A stretch of 64,000 bases of DNA from Pseudocolwellia sp049933045. GTDB lineage: Bacteria; Pseudomonadota; Gammaproteobacteria; Enterobacterales; Alteromonadaceae. Positions 8,698 to 17,465 of the stretch are shown here, one piece after another. Both the position numbers and the translations under genes were made by a program. How positions within the stretch are numbered: position 1 is the first letter of the stretch; every line of letters begins with the position of its first letter. The notes under the pieces are model-generated. The model made no database searches. It was not told the DNA's origin and saw nothing but the letters and a program-made list of their open reading frames with translations. The DNA is taken from positions 1,984,001-2,048,000 of the forward strand of contig NZ_CP187926.1 in assembly GCF_049933045.1 (NCBI RefSeq), read 5' to 3'.

Positions 8698-11085
8698 ATG
8701 GAAGCAAGAAAATTTCGGTTCAAGGTACTATCTACAGCCATCATCACCATTTTATCTGCACAAAGTTACGCACAAGACACTACAGAAGTTGAAAATAATC
8801 AGCTTGAGCGAATAGAGATAACGGCACAAAAACGTACGCAAAATATTCAAGAAGTACCTGTTTCAGTCAGTGCGTTTACAGGTGAACAGCTAAAAAACAA
8901 TCATATTACAAGCTTGGTTGATGCCTCAGACATGATGCCCAATGTAGAAATATCGAGTACCAGTTCAATGCCGCAAATATATATGCGAGGCATAGGCGCA
9001 GGTATTAATTACGGCTTTGAGCAATCGGTAGCACAATTTAAAGATAATATTTATATGGGTCGAGCTATTATGGCTAGAGCCCCTGTATTTGATGTAGAAA
9101 GAATTGAAGTGCTTAAAGGCGCACAAAGTATTATGTTTGGAAAAAACGCCACAGCAGGTGTTATTTCAACCATGACTAAAGGCGCAATTAACGATACAGA
9201 AGGTTCGTTCAGTGCAAGTTATGGCTCTCACTCTACTCTCAGTCTTGAAGGTATGTTCAATACCGCGATTAATGATAATTGGTCTGCTCGTATTGCTGGT
9301 GTACTTAAAACTACCGATGGCTTTATGGATAACAACCTCGACAACAACGATATTCGAGGCGTAGACCATATAGACGGACAAGAAAATTCTGGCGTAAGAC
9401 TTTCGCTACAAGGCAACTTAGATAATGGTTTATCGGTTGGTCTTAAAGTTGAACATTCAGAATCAGACTTTGAATTAAGTTCTCGACAATATTATGTAGA
9501 TAACGAAGCGCTAGCTGCGGCGATTGATCAAGGTCATTCACCTGGACTTACCGCTTTATTAGACCCTAACGCGATAATAGATCAACGAGTAGAGTTTGAT
9601 GATACTGCAGGCGACCAATCTCCTTTTAACGACAACTTCGAAAGCGATACCGCTGTTTTAACGTTGGAATACGATTTAGGTAACAACACGCTTACCTCAA
9701 TAACCAGTTATCAAGATTACACATGGAATAATGCTTACGATCCTACTTATTCTGAACAAAGCTGGATAGCACTTGATAGAACTGAAAACTTTGATCAGTT
9801 AACGCAAGAATTTCGCTTTGTAACGCCTGAAGCTGATGTTGGAGGGGTCGATTATATTGCAGGTTTATTTTATACCCGTCAAAACCTAGACCTTAACCAA
9901 AATGCTGACATATTCGAATTTCCGTCAGTGCCTATTCCAGACAGTCGTTATGGCTTACTTTCTGACTTTGCTTTAGATGAATGGAGTATTGCCGCGTTTA
10001 CCTCAATAGGCTGGCAAGTAAATGAAAAGCTAAAACTTGATTTAGGTTTGCGCGTTGATAAAGAAAACAAAACCGTTACTTCATCTCAAGAAACCTTCAC
10101 CGCAGACCTTGGCATACCCGAAGCTAACGCACTAGGTATAGCAGATTCAATTTTAGCGGCATTTGGTGCAGGTAATCATCGTCTTGATGAAGAACGTGAC
10201 GAAACTCATTTCTCGCCTAGTTTAAAATTAAGCTATCAAGAAAATAAGAATCTGATGTATTACGCCAGCGCAACGGTTGGTAGTAAAGGTGGCGGGTTCG
10301 ACGGAACCTTATTAAATAACACGGGTATTATGGGCACAAGCTCACCTTCTGGCGACCCGTATAATCACTTCAATCCTGCGGTTATTCCTTCAGACTCTTT
10401 TGAATATGAAGATGAAGAGGCAACTGCATTCGAAATAGGCTTAAAGTCAGACATTTTAGATGGCAGAGGTAGAGTGAATGTTGCTTACTACTATACCCAA
10501 TTTGATAATATGCAAGTATCCGCATGGGACGGACAAAGTTATGTTGTAGATAATGCAGCAAAGTCTATCGTGCAAGGGCTTGAAACAGACTTCACCTTTA
10601 TATTAAACGATTACTTTTATGTATCAGGCGCAGCAGCTTATTTAGATTTTGAATACGATAGCTTCGAAAACGGTGTCGCTACTGTATGGCAAGATAAAGT
10701 AGAAGGCTTAGGCGGACAAAACTTAACAGGTAGACGTGGCGTATACTCTCCTGAGGTTACAGCGAGTTTTTCATTAAATTACGACGATGAACTAACAAGC
10801 TCAGTGTTGTTATCAAGTAACTTATCGGTGAGCTACTCTTCATCGTTTTACACCGCGTCAGATTTAGATGAACAATCGAAGCAAGATTCATTTGCTAAGC
10901 TTAACTTTCGTATCGGGCTAAGTGATGCAAACGATGGGAAATGGAGTGTTGCCCTTCTAGCTAAAAACTTAACAGACGAACAAGTAGTACGTTCATCACA
11001 AGATTTACCTGGTAATGCATTCGCTTACTGGGTGTCGATAGATCCACCACGCACCTACACAATCACAGGAACTTATAATTTTTAG
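8698..11085 (+). CDS. TonB-dependent outer-membrane receptor
   Basis: The 795-residue protein has a signal peptide (cleavage after SYAQ, about residue 26). A TonB-box-like segment ERIEITAQKR is followed by a plug domain (VSVSAFTGEQL, IYMRGIGAG, VERIEVLKGAQSIMFGKNATAGVIST) and a 22-strand barrel ending in TYTITGTYNF with terminal Phe. It belongs to the broad receptor class typical of marine Alteromonadales that imports oligomers or aromatic or peptide-like compounds. The ligand is not readable; position opposite the D-aminoacylase-like gene suggests an acylated amino acid or peptide. A terminator-like hairpin follows. Confidence 0.92.
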   Translation: MEARKFRFKVLSTAIITILSAQSYAQDTTEVENNQLERIEITAQKRTQNIQEVPVSVSAFTGEQLKNNHITSLVDASDMMPNVEISSTSSMPQIYMRGIGAGINYGFEQSVAQFKDNIYMGRAIMARAPVFDVERIEVLKGAQSIMFGKNATAGVISTMTKGAINDTEGSFSASYGSHSTLSLEGMFNTAINDNWSARIAGVLKTTDGFMDNNLDNNDIRGVDHIDGQENSGVRLSLQGNLDNGLSVGLKVEHSESDFELSSRQYYVDNEALAAAIDQGHSPGLTALLDPNAIIDQRVEFDDTAGDQSPFNDNFESDTAVLTLEYDLGNNTLTSITSYQDYTWNNAYDPTYSEQSWIALDRTENFDQLTQEFRFVTPEADVGGVDYIAGLFYTRQNLDLNQNADIFEFPSVPIPDSRYGLLSDFALDEWSIAAFTSIGWQVNEKLKLDLGLRVDKENKTVTSSQETFTADLGIPEANALGIADSILAAFGAGNHRLDEERDETHFSPSLKLSYQENKNLMYYASATVGSKGGGFDGTLLNNTGIMGTSSPSGDPYNHFNPAVIPSDSFEYEDEEATAFEIGLKSDILDGRGRVNVAYYYTQFDNMQVSAWDGQSYVVDNAAKSIVQGLETDFTFILNDYFYVSGAAAYLDFEYDSFENGVATVWQDKVEGLGGQNLTGRRGVYSPEVTASFSLNYDDELTSSVLLSSNLSVSYSSSFYTASDLDEQSKQDSFAKLNFRIGLSDANDGKWSVALLAKNLTDEQVVRSSQDLPGNAFAYWVSIDPPRTYTITGTYNF

Positions 11086-11135
11086 TTAATACTTTAAGCT
11101 TAATTTTGCAGTTTTTGTGTGGTCTATAACAAATA

Positions 11136-11171
11136 GGTATCGAAGTTTAGAAATTCACTTCGATGCCTTTT
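11136..11171 (+). terminator. Terminator after the TonB receptor gene
   Basis: Inverted repeat GGTATCGAAGT...ACTTCGATGCC with one mismatch and a 10-base loop, followed by TTTT, 50 bases after the stop. Confidence 0.65.
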
Positions 11172-11323
11172 ACACACCAAGTCGCTTAAATAAGTGGCAG
11201 ATCGACGCCTAATCGAAAATAAGCAAACATAATGATTTGAATAATACAGCTGCGAAGGTAGAATTAGCCTTATTATAACAACACGCATTTAAATGTTGTC
11301 TGGCAAAAGGTAGCAGTATATTT

Positions 11324-11584
11324 ATGGATCATTTTGAACTATTAGGTGTAGGTAGAGCAGCAACTACCGTTGAAATTAAAAAAGCTTATCGCAAGCTTGC
11401 TAATAAATATCATCCCGACAGAAATGATGGTGAAGAAGCCAAAGAAAAATTCCAATTAATTCAACAAGCTTACGATGCGATTGTTGATCCTAAAAAGCGT
11501 GCTTTATATTTAAAAAGTAACTACACCATAATCACAGATCCACGCGAAGTGGCTGATGCATTTTGGAATGGTGCATTAAGTTAA
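11324..11584 (+). CDS. Stand-alone J-domain (DnaJ class C) protein
   Basis: The 86-residue protein is almost entirely a J domain: HFELLGVGRAATTVEIKKAYRKLANKYHPDRNDG with the HPD motif near residue 31, then helices III/IV (AKEKFQLIQQAYDAIVDPKKRALY). It lacks the Gly/Phe-rich and zinc-finger regions of DnaJ, so it is a class C co-chaperone that would stimulate Hsp70 ATPase. It heads a run of same-strand genes of unknown function (11645-14148), which may encode its clients or partners. Confidence 0.88.
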   Translation: MDHFELLGVGRAATTVEIKKAYRKLANKYHPDRNDGEEAKEKFQLIQQAYDAIVDPKKRALYLKSNYTIITDPREVADAFWNGALS

Positions 11585-11644
11585 GCACTTATTTAATAAT
11601 ATAAATTAACGATTTTATTAAGACTCTCCAACTGGAAATAATAA

Positions 11645-12115
11645 ATGCAAACCCAAGTAAGCATACCTGAATATTTAAGCGGTGATTTTTCTATGTATCT
11701 AGAAAACATGACCTCTTTAGCAGATCCTGAAAATCCTGATCTGTTAAGCAATTACTTATCTAATTTGTTCAAGCAATTGCAAGCAATGCCGTTACTGTTT
11801 ACAGGCATGCCCGATCAACTTGCTATGGCGATTTCTACTAAAGTAAGAATCGACAGTGAAAACTTAGCCAAAGTTGATTTTTCTCAAGACCCTTCATGGG
11901 CTGAAGTAAAAGCTTTTGTTGGTGTTCATGCTGATGCGAGAGCCTGCATAACTGAAATAATGGAAAATGCAGAGCAAGATTTGAAAAACGCTATTTTATT
12001 AATTCATTTTTATAACAGCTACGATGCAACACCGTTGAAAGCTGAAGAAAATGATGACGACGATGATTATGGTTCTAACGGGTATGAATCCGACGATTAT
12101 GATGAGAACTATTAA
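11645..12115 (+). CDS. Unknown protein with strongly acidic C-terminal tail
   Basis: A 156-residue protein I do not recognise. It has no signal peptide or membrane segment and looks alpha-helical (LSNYLSNLFKQLQAMP, ARACITEIMENAEQDLKNAILLIHFYNSY). From about residue 135 it ends in a disordered Asp/Glu/Tyr/Gly-rich tail (ENDDDDDYGSNGYESDDYDENY). It begins 60 bases after the J-domain gene and is probably co-transcribed. The gene at 13231 has a similar acidic tail. Confidence 0.65.
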   Translation: MQTQVSIPEYLSGDFSMYLENMTSLADPENPDLLSNYLSNLFKQLQAMPLLFTGMPDQLAMAISTKVRIDSENLAKVDFSQDPSWAEVKAFVGVHADARACITEIMENAEQDLKNAILLIHFYNSYDATPLKAEENDDDDDYGSNGYESDDYDENY

Positions 12116-12151
12116 AAATATAATCTCGATAAGCATCAAATAAACGAACTA

Positions 12152-12467
12152 ATACCAAACGGATTAATTTATTGAGCAACTTAGAGCTACATTAACAAGC
12201 TTAGAACAAGCAAAATTGATTAAACATAGTTATTCTATATTTTTTTAATTTTGTGATGTTATCAGTTTGCTAATGAGCTCCCAAAGGGCGAGAATTTAAA
12301 GGCTCATATGCCGCGTTATTGATTTTGACAAGGGAATAACCATTCTCTTCAATCAATGCCTCGCCTACATGGATGTAGGTGCTTAGGTTCAGTCTGGAAC
12401 TATGAACCTGTGCCTCTAAGCCTTTAAAATTCTCGCTAAGTGAGCAATAAATTAGTTCGTTGGGTAT
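12152..12467. mobile_element. Miniature inverted-repeat transposon (copy 1, one hairpin module)
   Basis: A 316-base element with terminal inverted repeats: left end ATACCAAACGGATTAATTT, right end reading inward as the same sequence with mismatches. TA at both outer edges suggests a TA target duplication. It is closely similar to the element at 56257-56619 and, in reverse orientation, to both flanks of the IS at 32292-33112. It carries one CCTACATGGATGTAGG palindrome (12364-12379) followed by an AGGTTCA...TGAACCT stem-loop. It contains no real gene and separates two genes of the J-protein cluster. Confidence 0.85.
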
Positions 12468-12503
12468 AAATAAAATAACAAACAAAAGCTTTAAGGAATT
12501 CCT

Positions 12504-13151
12504 TTGACTAAAAATGCATTAATTCTAGCCACCGATATTATTGAACAAGCACAACAAAGCGGTAGACGCGCTGGCACATCTTTAGAAGCAATAGCTTCAG
12601 AACAAGGTGACGAAACTATGCTTGCCGTATTAACGGAGATGGATATTTTAACTGTTGCTAAAATAGTGCGAGAGCACGATGCAACTATCCCATCAATTGC
12701 GACTTGGTTAATGGATGCTGAATCAATTAAACAGCTACTTAATGTTGAACCATCTTATTGGCAAAACATGGAAGAAGACGAGGTGTTTTGTGCACAAACT
12801 GAAGCACATAGTTTGTTAACGCAAATTTTCTTATCGTCTGATGATGAAGAAAAACAGCTTGAAGTATTAAACGCTATTTATCACGACGACTTCGGACTTT
12901 TATATTTGTCTTTACCGTTTGTTGGTCACGACTTTTCAGAAATAGAAGAAGACGAAGAACAAACTTCGGGCAGTATTGAAGAGCTATTAATGAAGATAAA
13001 ATCGTTAAGTGAAGAAGCCTACCGTGAAGTAATGACAGTAAGTACAAATGGTACACTTGAAAACATTGAAAAATCATTAAAACAAAACGCGAACAAACAA
13101 CGCGTTACCGCTGTTGAAATGGATACCGACGATATGTTCGCACCACTTTAA
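12504..13151 (+). CDS. Unknown cytoplasmic protein in the J-domain cluster
   Basis: A 215-residue protein starting at TTG, supported by AAGGA eight bases upstream. It is soluble, acidic and predicted helical, with no signal peptide, membrane segment or recognised motif. Acidic stretches occur near residues 91-95 and 148-155 (SEIEEDEEQT). The miniature transposon ends only 36 bases upstream and may have changed its promoter or uncoupled it from 11645-12115. Confidence 0.65.
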   Translation: MTKNALILATDIIEQAQQSGRRAGTSLEAIASEQGDETMLAVLTEMDILTVAKIVREHDATIPSIATWLMDAESIKQLLNVEPSYWQNMEEDEVFCAQTEAHSLLTQIFLSSDDEEKQLEVLNAIYHDDFGLLYLSLPFVGHDFSEIEEDEEQTSGSIEELLMKIKSLSEEAYREVMTVSTNGTLENIEKSLKQNANKQRVTAVEMDTDDMFAPL

Positions 13152-13230
13152 TTATATAAGCATTTAATATTTAAAGTTTTATAGAGAAACCAACATATTA
13201 TCATCAGTATTATTTGATTAGGAATCATTA

Positions 13231-14148
13231 ATGAAAATAGCAGAGTTACGTAATCATCCCTTTCTCCTTTTAGTATTAAAAGACGGAGAAAGTGAAGGCT
13301 ATTTTACGCCAGAATATATGCATAAAGCTAAGCAGCAACTGTCTGATATGTCGCTACGTATAGCGTCAGACAATTTATCAATTATTTATGCTGATCAGAT
13401 TAGAAAAGGCTGTGAAATTGTACTCGGTATGAGTAATTTAGGTTTGTTAGATCTTTGCGATAACGATACCGAAAAAGCCAAAGAAATATTACAAACCCAA
13501 GGGATTGTTTATTGCTTTAGAGCTGGCTGGGCAAAGTATGCAAAATTGAAAGAAATTTCTCCTTCATACTTTGAAGAAGTATCTATCACCAATTATGCCC
13601 TATCCGTTAACGATACTTCTGATATCAGATTAATGCATAACGCGATAGAAAAAACAGGTAACGAAAGCGCAATGCTATTGAACATTTATAAAAGCATTGC
13701 CTCGGTTTATTGTGCTAATACTATTCTTGTTGATAATGATGAAGACATCCTACAGTTTGAAATACAAAAATTCTTAAACTCTGCGGTGACTTTATTATTA
13801 ATAGACACTGACAAAAAGAAATACACCAATAGCTTATACGAAGAGCTAATCTCGTACCTTACAACAAGCGATCAGGTAGATATTTTTGATAAGCTTGAAA
13901 CTTGTATAGAAAACATAAGTAAACAGCTACCTGTTGCTGCCAGAAATTATTTAGATGAACTGAATTTATTAGAATTTAGCGATCTTAAAGGTTTAATTGA
14001 ACAGCAGATGGATATATCAATTTTCATCCCTGATATATTAGAACTTCCCGTTTCTGTAATGAATGAATTACACGATGATTTTGATGGTGGTTACGACTTC
14101 CATGCAGATGACGATGAAGACTTAGCTTACCTATTAGACGATAAATAA
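13231..14148 (+). CDS. Unknown protein with acidic C-terminal tail, J-domain cluster
   Basis: A 305-residue soluble protein that I cannot assign. It reads as mostly alpha-helical without repeats or catalytic motifs, and ends in an Asp/Gly/Tyr-rich tail (DDFDGGYDFHADDDEDLAYL) like the tail of the 156-residue neighbour. It begins 79 bases after the 215-residue gene on the same strand. Shared tails and position suggest a functional set with the J-domain protein; this is inference only. A weak hairpin without a T-run follows at 14159-14184. Confidence 0.65.
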   Translation: MKIAELRNHPFLLLVLKDGESEGYFTPEYMHKAKQQLSDMSLRIASDNLSIIYADQIRKGCEIVLGMSNLGLLDLCDNDTEKAKEILQTQGIVYCFRAGWAKYAKLKEISPSYFEEVSITNYALSVNDTSDIRLMHNAIEKTGNESAMLLNIYKSIASVYCANTILVDNDEDILQFEIQKFLNSAVTLLLIDTDKKKYTNSLYEELISYLTTSDQVDIFDKLETCIENISKQLPVAARNYLDELNLLEFSDLKGLIEQQMDISIFIPDILELPVSVMNELHDDFDGGYDFHADDDEDLAYLLDDK

Positions 14149-14260
14149 AACACGCTAGGGCTGCTTTCAATAGCAGCTCTAATACTCTACTACTAAAAGT
14201 ATTAAGCAGTAGAGTCCTCAGTAATATATCAAAGAAATAAGCTAAAACATTGAGCCCATT

Positions 14261-15163
14261 ATGTACCCATTAAATTATATAGAACCCGTTTTTCGTCCAC
14301 CAAGTGAATGGAAAAGTTTAATATTACAAGTCACTAATGGCTGTTCTTATAATAAGTGTACCTTTTGCGACATGTATACAGCTGACAACAAAAAATTCAA
14401 ACCTAAAAAAACAGATGTAATCGAGCAAGAGTTACTTAAAATAGTTGCTTCTGGCTTACCTGTAGGTCGTGTGTTTTTAGCCGATGGCGATGCCATGATG
14501 CTACCTTTCAATCGCTTAAAAGAAATTCTTCTACTCATTAAAACGCATTTACCACAAGTCACCCGCGTTTCAAGTTATTGCTTACCAAGAAACTTGACCA
14601 ATAAAACCGTAGAGCAACTTACCGAGCTAAGAGCGTTAGGTTTAACCTTAGTTTATGTTGGTTGTGAAAGTGGCGATGATGAAGTTTTGCAGTTAATTGA
14701 AAAAGGCGAAACCTACAAGAGCTCTCTAATCGCCTTAAATAAAATTAAACAAGCAGGTATGAAAAGTTCGGTGATGATTTTAAATGGTTTAGGCGGACCT
14801 GAATTATCAAAGCAACATGCAATTAATTCAGCTAGGTTAATGAATGCAGCTCAACCTGATTTTTTATCAACCTTAGTGGTCAGCTTCCCTTTAGGTGAAG
14901 AGCGTTTTGCTAAAAACTTTATAGAAAATAACCATCAGCCATTTCGCTTGTTAGAACAGCAGGAGCTTTTTCAAGAAATGAAGTTACTGTTATCAGAACT
15001 CGAATTAGAAAAAACCATTTTTAGATCAGACCACGCCTCAAACTACCTTGTATTAAAAGGCGTGTTAGGTAAAGACAAAGCAACACTGGTTAATACCGTA
15101 CAAATGGCGATAGACAAGTCTACTCATATTCCACTACGACAAGAATGGCAAAGAGGCTTGTAG
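14261..15163 (+). CDS. Radical SAM protein of unknown substrate
   Basis: The 300-residue protein carries the [4Fe-4S]/SAM motif CSYNKCTFC (CxxxCxxC) at about residues 29-37, then the radical SAM barrel with VFLADGDAMMLPF (GGE-like position), SSYCLPRNL, VYVGCESGDDEVL and SVMILNGLGG. There is no TRAM, B12 or SPASM domain. It resembles the uncharacterised COG1032-type group found across gammaproteobacteria. Its reaction is unknown. It follows the J-domain cluster after 112 bases and may be independent. Confidence 0.85.
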   Translation: MYPLNYIEPVFRPPSEWKSLILQVTNGCSYNKCTFCDMYTADNKKFKPKKTDVIEQELLKIVASGLPVGRVFLADGDAMMLPFNRLKEILLLIKTHLPQVTRVSSYCLPRNLTNKTVEQLTELRALGLTLVYVGCESGDDEVLQLIEKGETYKSSLIALNKIKQAGMKSSVMILNGLGGPELSKQHAINSARLMNAAQPDFLSTLVVSFPLGEERFAKNFIENNHQPFRLLEQQELFQEMKLLLSELELEKTIFRSDHASNYLVLKGVLGKDKATLVNTVQMAIDKSTHIPLRQEWQRGL

Positions 15164-15543
15164 TATTAGTTTAGAGCTAGGTAATAAGAATTATGTGCTA
15201 AGGCTGTGTACTTCTGTCTGAGAAGTCACAGCTAGATAATATGCGTAAGCCCTCCTATATACAGAATTCAATTCTCAGCTTTTATAAAATATTATATAAG
15301 AGCTAAAAAAATACTTTATTATTTGCTTCAACATTGAACACAACAAACGATTCACCCTACTTCACCATTATCTAGCCCAAGCAGAACTAAAAATCATCAA
15401 TACATAATACCTTGGTTTTAAACGTTGAATTATTAAGCTGTTTCTCTCTTACCTGATGATTATCATTTCACATAAAACATAAACCTAGCCTTTATTCAAA
15501 ATAAAAAACGACCTAAACCTATGAAATAAAACACAATAAATAC
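15164..15543. other. Intergenic region, nothing recognised
   Basis: AT-rich spacer downstream of the radical SAM gene. No T-tailed terminator, ORF or repeat was recognised. A partial Fur-like sequence at 15454-15469 was judged too weak to call. Confidence 0.35.
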
Positions 15544-15599
15544 TTGTTATGGAATTGTGATGAATTCGTGAGGTATTCCTTTAGGGCAAACTTTATATT
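15544..15599 (+). promoter_or_regulatory. Pho-box-like direct repeats and -10 upstream of the spondin operon
   Basis: Three heptamers spaced by four bases (11-base period): TTGTTAT, TTGTGAT and TCGTGAG, starting at 15544. They resemble PhoB-type half sites (CTGTCAT). TATATT at 15594-15599 could be the -10. A matching array lies upstream of the third spondin gene at 20915. The regulator is inferred only as an OmpR/PhoB-family type. Confidence 0.4.
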
Positions 15600-15647
15600 G
15601 TACCCAGTTCAACAACTTGCACTCCCAAAATAATAAAGGAAAACAAA

Positions 15648-16457
15648 ATGAAATTAACAAAATTAGCTTCTGCTGCAATTTTAGCAATGGCAGCATCAGG
15701 TTCTGCAAATGCAGTTGTAGTAGACGTACAAATTACAAACCTAACTCACGCTCAAACATTTACTCCACGTTTAGTTATTGCTCATGATGCAACTTATGAC
15801 GCTTTTGAAGCGGGTCAAGATGCTTCTACTGCACTTGCATGGTTAGCTGAAGCGGGTGTTATTGATGATGCACAGAATGCTGATTCTAGTGGCCAAAACT
15901 TTGAAGCAGAGCTTGGTCCTGTTGATACAGACAATGGTGCTAACACATGGCACAGATTTGGTGGAACTTTAGGTCCATCTGCTTCTTTAAGCTACCCGTT
16001 TGATACTATGGATAAGCCTTACTTATCACTATTAACTATGTTAGTTCCAACTAACGATACTTTTGCTGGCTTAGATAGTATAGAAATTCCTACAGAAGCT
16101 GGAACTTATACTTACACGTTACATGCATACGATGCTGGTACAGAATTAAATGATGAAATAAACAGTACTCGTACAGATGTTGTAGAAGCTGGAACAGGTA
16201 ACGCGTTAGGCGGTTATGGTTTACCAGGTGTTGCTGGTGTTGGCGCTTCTCCAGTACCTTTAGGTGTTGGCGGAACAGGTGTTGGCGCTGTAATCGAAAA
16301 TGGTGAAATTGAAGATGGTACAGACGGTCCAGTACATATTCACAGAGGTATTTTAGGTGATACTAGCCTTACAGGTGGAGCAAGTGATTTAGACTCAACA
16401 TCTCACCGTTGGTTAAACCCTGTTGCTCGTGTAACTATTACAGTTCCAGCGTCTTAA
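15648..16457 (+). CDS. Exported spondin-domain protein (first of pair)
   Basis: The 269-residue protein has a signal peptide (cleavage after SANA, about residue 22) followed by a Spondin_N-like domain: VDVQITNLTHAQTFTPRLVIAHD, LAWLAEAG, YLSLLTMLVPTNDTFAGLDS, HAYDAGTELNDE and HIHRGILGD...SHRWLNPVARVTIT. It has no lipobox or C-terminal anchor, so it should be periplasmic or secreted. AAAGGA lies before the ATG. It is 16 bases from the next spondin gene, clearly one operon. Function in bacteria is not established. Confidence 0.85.
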   Translation: MKLTKLASAAILAMAASGSANAVVVDVQITNLTHAQTFTPRLVIAHDATYDAFEAGQDASTALAWLAEAGVIDDAQNADSSGQNFEAELGPVDTDNGANTWHRFGGTLGPSASLSYPFDTMDKPYLSLLTMLVPTNDTFAGLDSIEIPTEAGTYTYTLHAYDAGTELNDEINSTRTDVVEAGTGNALGGYGLPGVAGVGASPVPLGVGGTGVGAVIENGEIEDGTDGPVHIHRGILGDTSLTGGASDLDSTSHRWLNPVARVTITVPAS

Positions 16458-16473
16458 TCGAAGGAAACTCAAT

Positions 16474-17331
16474 ATGAAAAATCAATTATTCAAAGTAAGT
16501 TTACTAGCAATGTTAGTTACTATAACTTCCGCTTGTACCTTCGATGGTGATGATGGAGCTACAGGTGCAGCTGGCGCTGCGGGTGTTGTTGGCACTGCAG
16601 GTGCCGATGGTACAAACGGTCTAGATGGTGTGGACGGTGAAGATGGTGCTCCGGGTACAAATGGTAATTCAGCCGTTTATACTGTTCATTTTAACAACCT
16701 AACGTTTAATCAACCGATGAGCCCTGCTGCCGTTATTTTACATGAACCTGGCTACCATGCTTTTGTAGATGGCGAAACTGCTAGTGTAGGTATTGAAATG
16801 TTAGCTGAAGCTGCTGACCCTGCTATGTTAATCAGTGAAGCAACAGCTTCTGCTAATTACCTTGACTCAGCTTCAACAGGTTCAGGTACAAACCCAAGAT
16901 CGACTAGTGCTGCAGCAACGTTAGTTGTTCCAGACCTTGATGTTGATAACCTACGTCTTAGTTTTGCAAGTATGTTAGGTAATACTAACGATGGCTTTAC
17001 GGGCTTAAATGCTATGGACGTAAGTGGCATGGCTGTAGGCGATTCTACTTCATTTATGGCGCCAACTTGGGATGCAGGTACAGAATTAAATCTTGAGTCA
17101 GCATCAACAGTTCCAGGTCCTGCAGCAAGTGCAGCTGGTGGCGGTGGAGCTTCAGCAGGCTTTAATGCTGCTCGTGACGATTTATTTGACCGTGTTCACT
17201 TTCACAGTGGTGTAGTTTCAAATGCTAACGCTGATGATGCAAGTATGGAAGGTTTAAGTTCGTCTGTATTAGATGAAAGTCATCGTTGGAACAATCCAAC
17301 AGCAAAGATAACTATTACTCGTACACGCTAA
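16474..17331 (+). CDS. Spondin-domain lipoprotein with short collagen-like region
   Basis: The 285-residue protein begins with a lipoprotein signal (MLVTITSAC, Cys near residue 21). Next comes a Gly-X-Y-like stretch of about 40 residues (GATGAAGAAGVVGTAGADGT and onward), then a Spondin_N domain with the motifs of its neighbour: VHFNNLTFNQPMSPAAVILHEPGYHAF, LSFASMLGNTNDGFTGLNA, WDAGTELN, VHFHSGVV and SHRWNNPTAKITITR. It is probably anchored by lipid to a membrane with the repeats as a spacer. GAAGGA precedes the start. Co-transcribed with the gene 16 bases upstream. Confidence 0.87.
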   Translation: MKNQLFKVSLLAMLVTITSACTFDGDDGATGAAGAAGVVGTAGADGTNGLDGVDGEDGAPGTNGNSAVYTVHFNNLTFNQPMSPAAVILHEPGYHAFVDGETASVGIEMLAEAADPAMLISEATASANYLDSASTGSGTNPRSTSAAATLVVPDLDVDNLRLSFASMLGNTNDGFTGLNAMDVSGMAVGDSTSFMAPTWDAGTELNLESASTVPGPAASAAGGGGASAGFNAARDDLFDRVHFHSGVVSNANADDASMEGLSSSVLDESHRWNNPTAKITITRTR

Positions 17332-17387
17332 ATTAAATTTGAGTGAAGTTAATTTAAGTTAGATTAAAGAAGTTAACTCTTCGAAGC

Positions 17388-17427
17388 AAAAGCCTCTTTT
17401 TACGCAATGTAATTAGAGGCTTTTTAA
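17388..17427 (+). terminator. Terminator of the spondin operon
   Basis: Inverted repeat AAAAGCCTCT...AGAGGCTTTT with a 17-base loop and a T-run. It lies between converging genes and is probably bidirectional. Confidence 0.8.
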
Positions 17428-17465
17428 TATGTGTTTTTAAATATTAATTTTTGATTGAAACGCTA

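Noticed and set aside
12270..12485. Open frame of 71 codons on the minus strand
   Set aside because: It lies almost entirely inside the miniature transposon and reads across its hairpins; no other copy preserves it.
15454..15469. Possible Fur box TGATGATTATCATTTC upstream of the spondin operon
   Set aside because: Only 11 of 14 positions match the 7-1-7 consensus and the outer half is poor; it is also about 180 bases from the gene.
16540..16670. Gly-X-Y-like segment as a true collagen domain
   Set aside because: Only about a dozen triplets and few prolines; more likely a flexible spacer than a stable triple helix.
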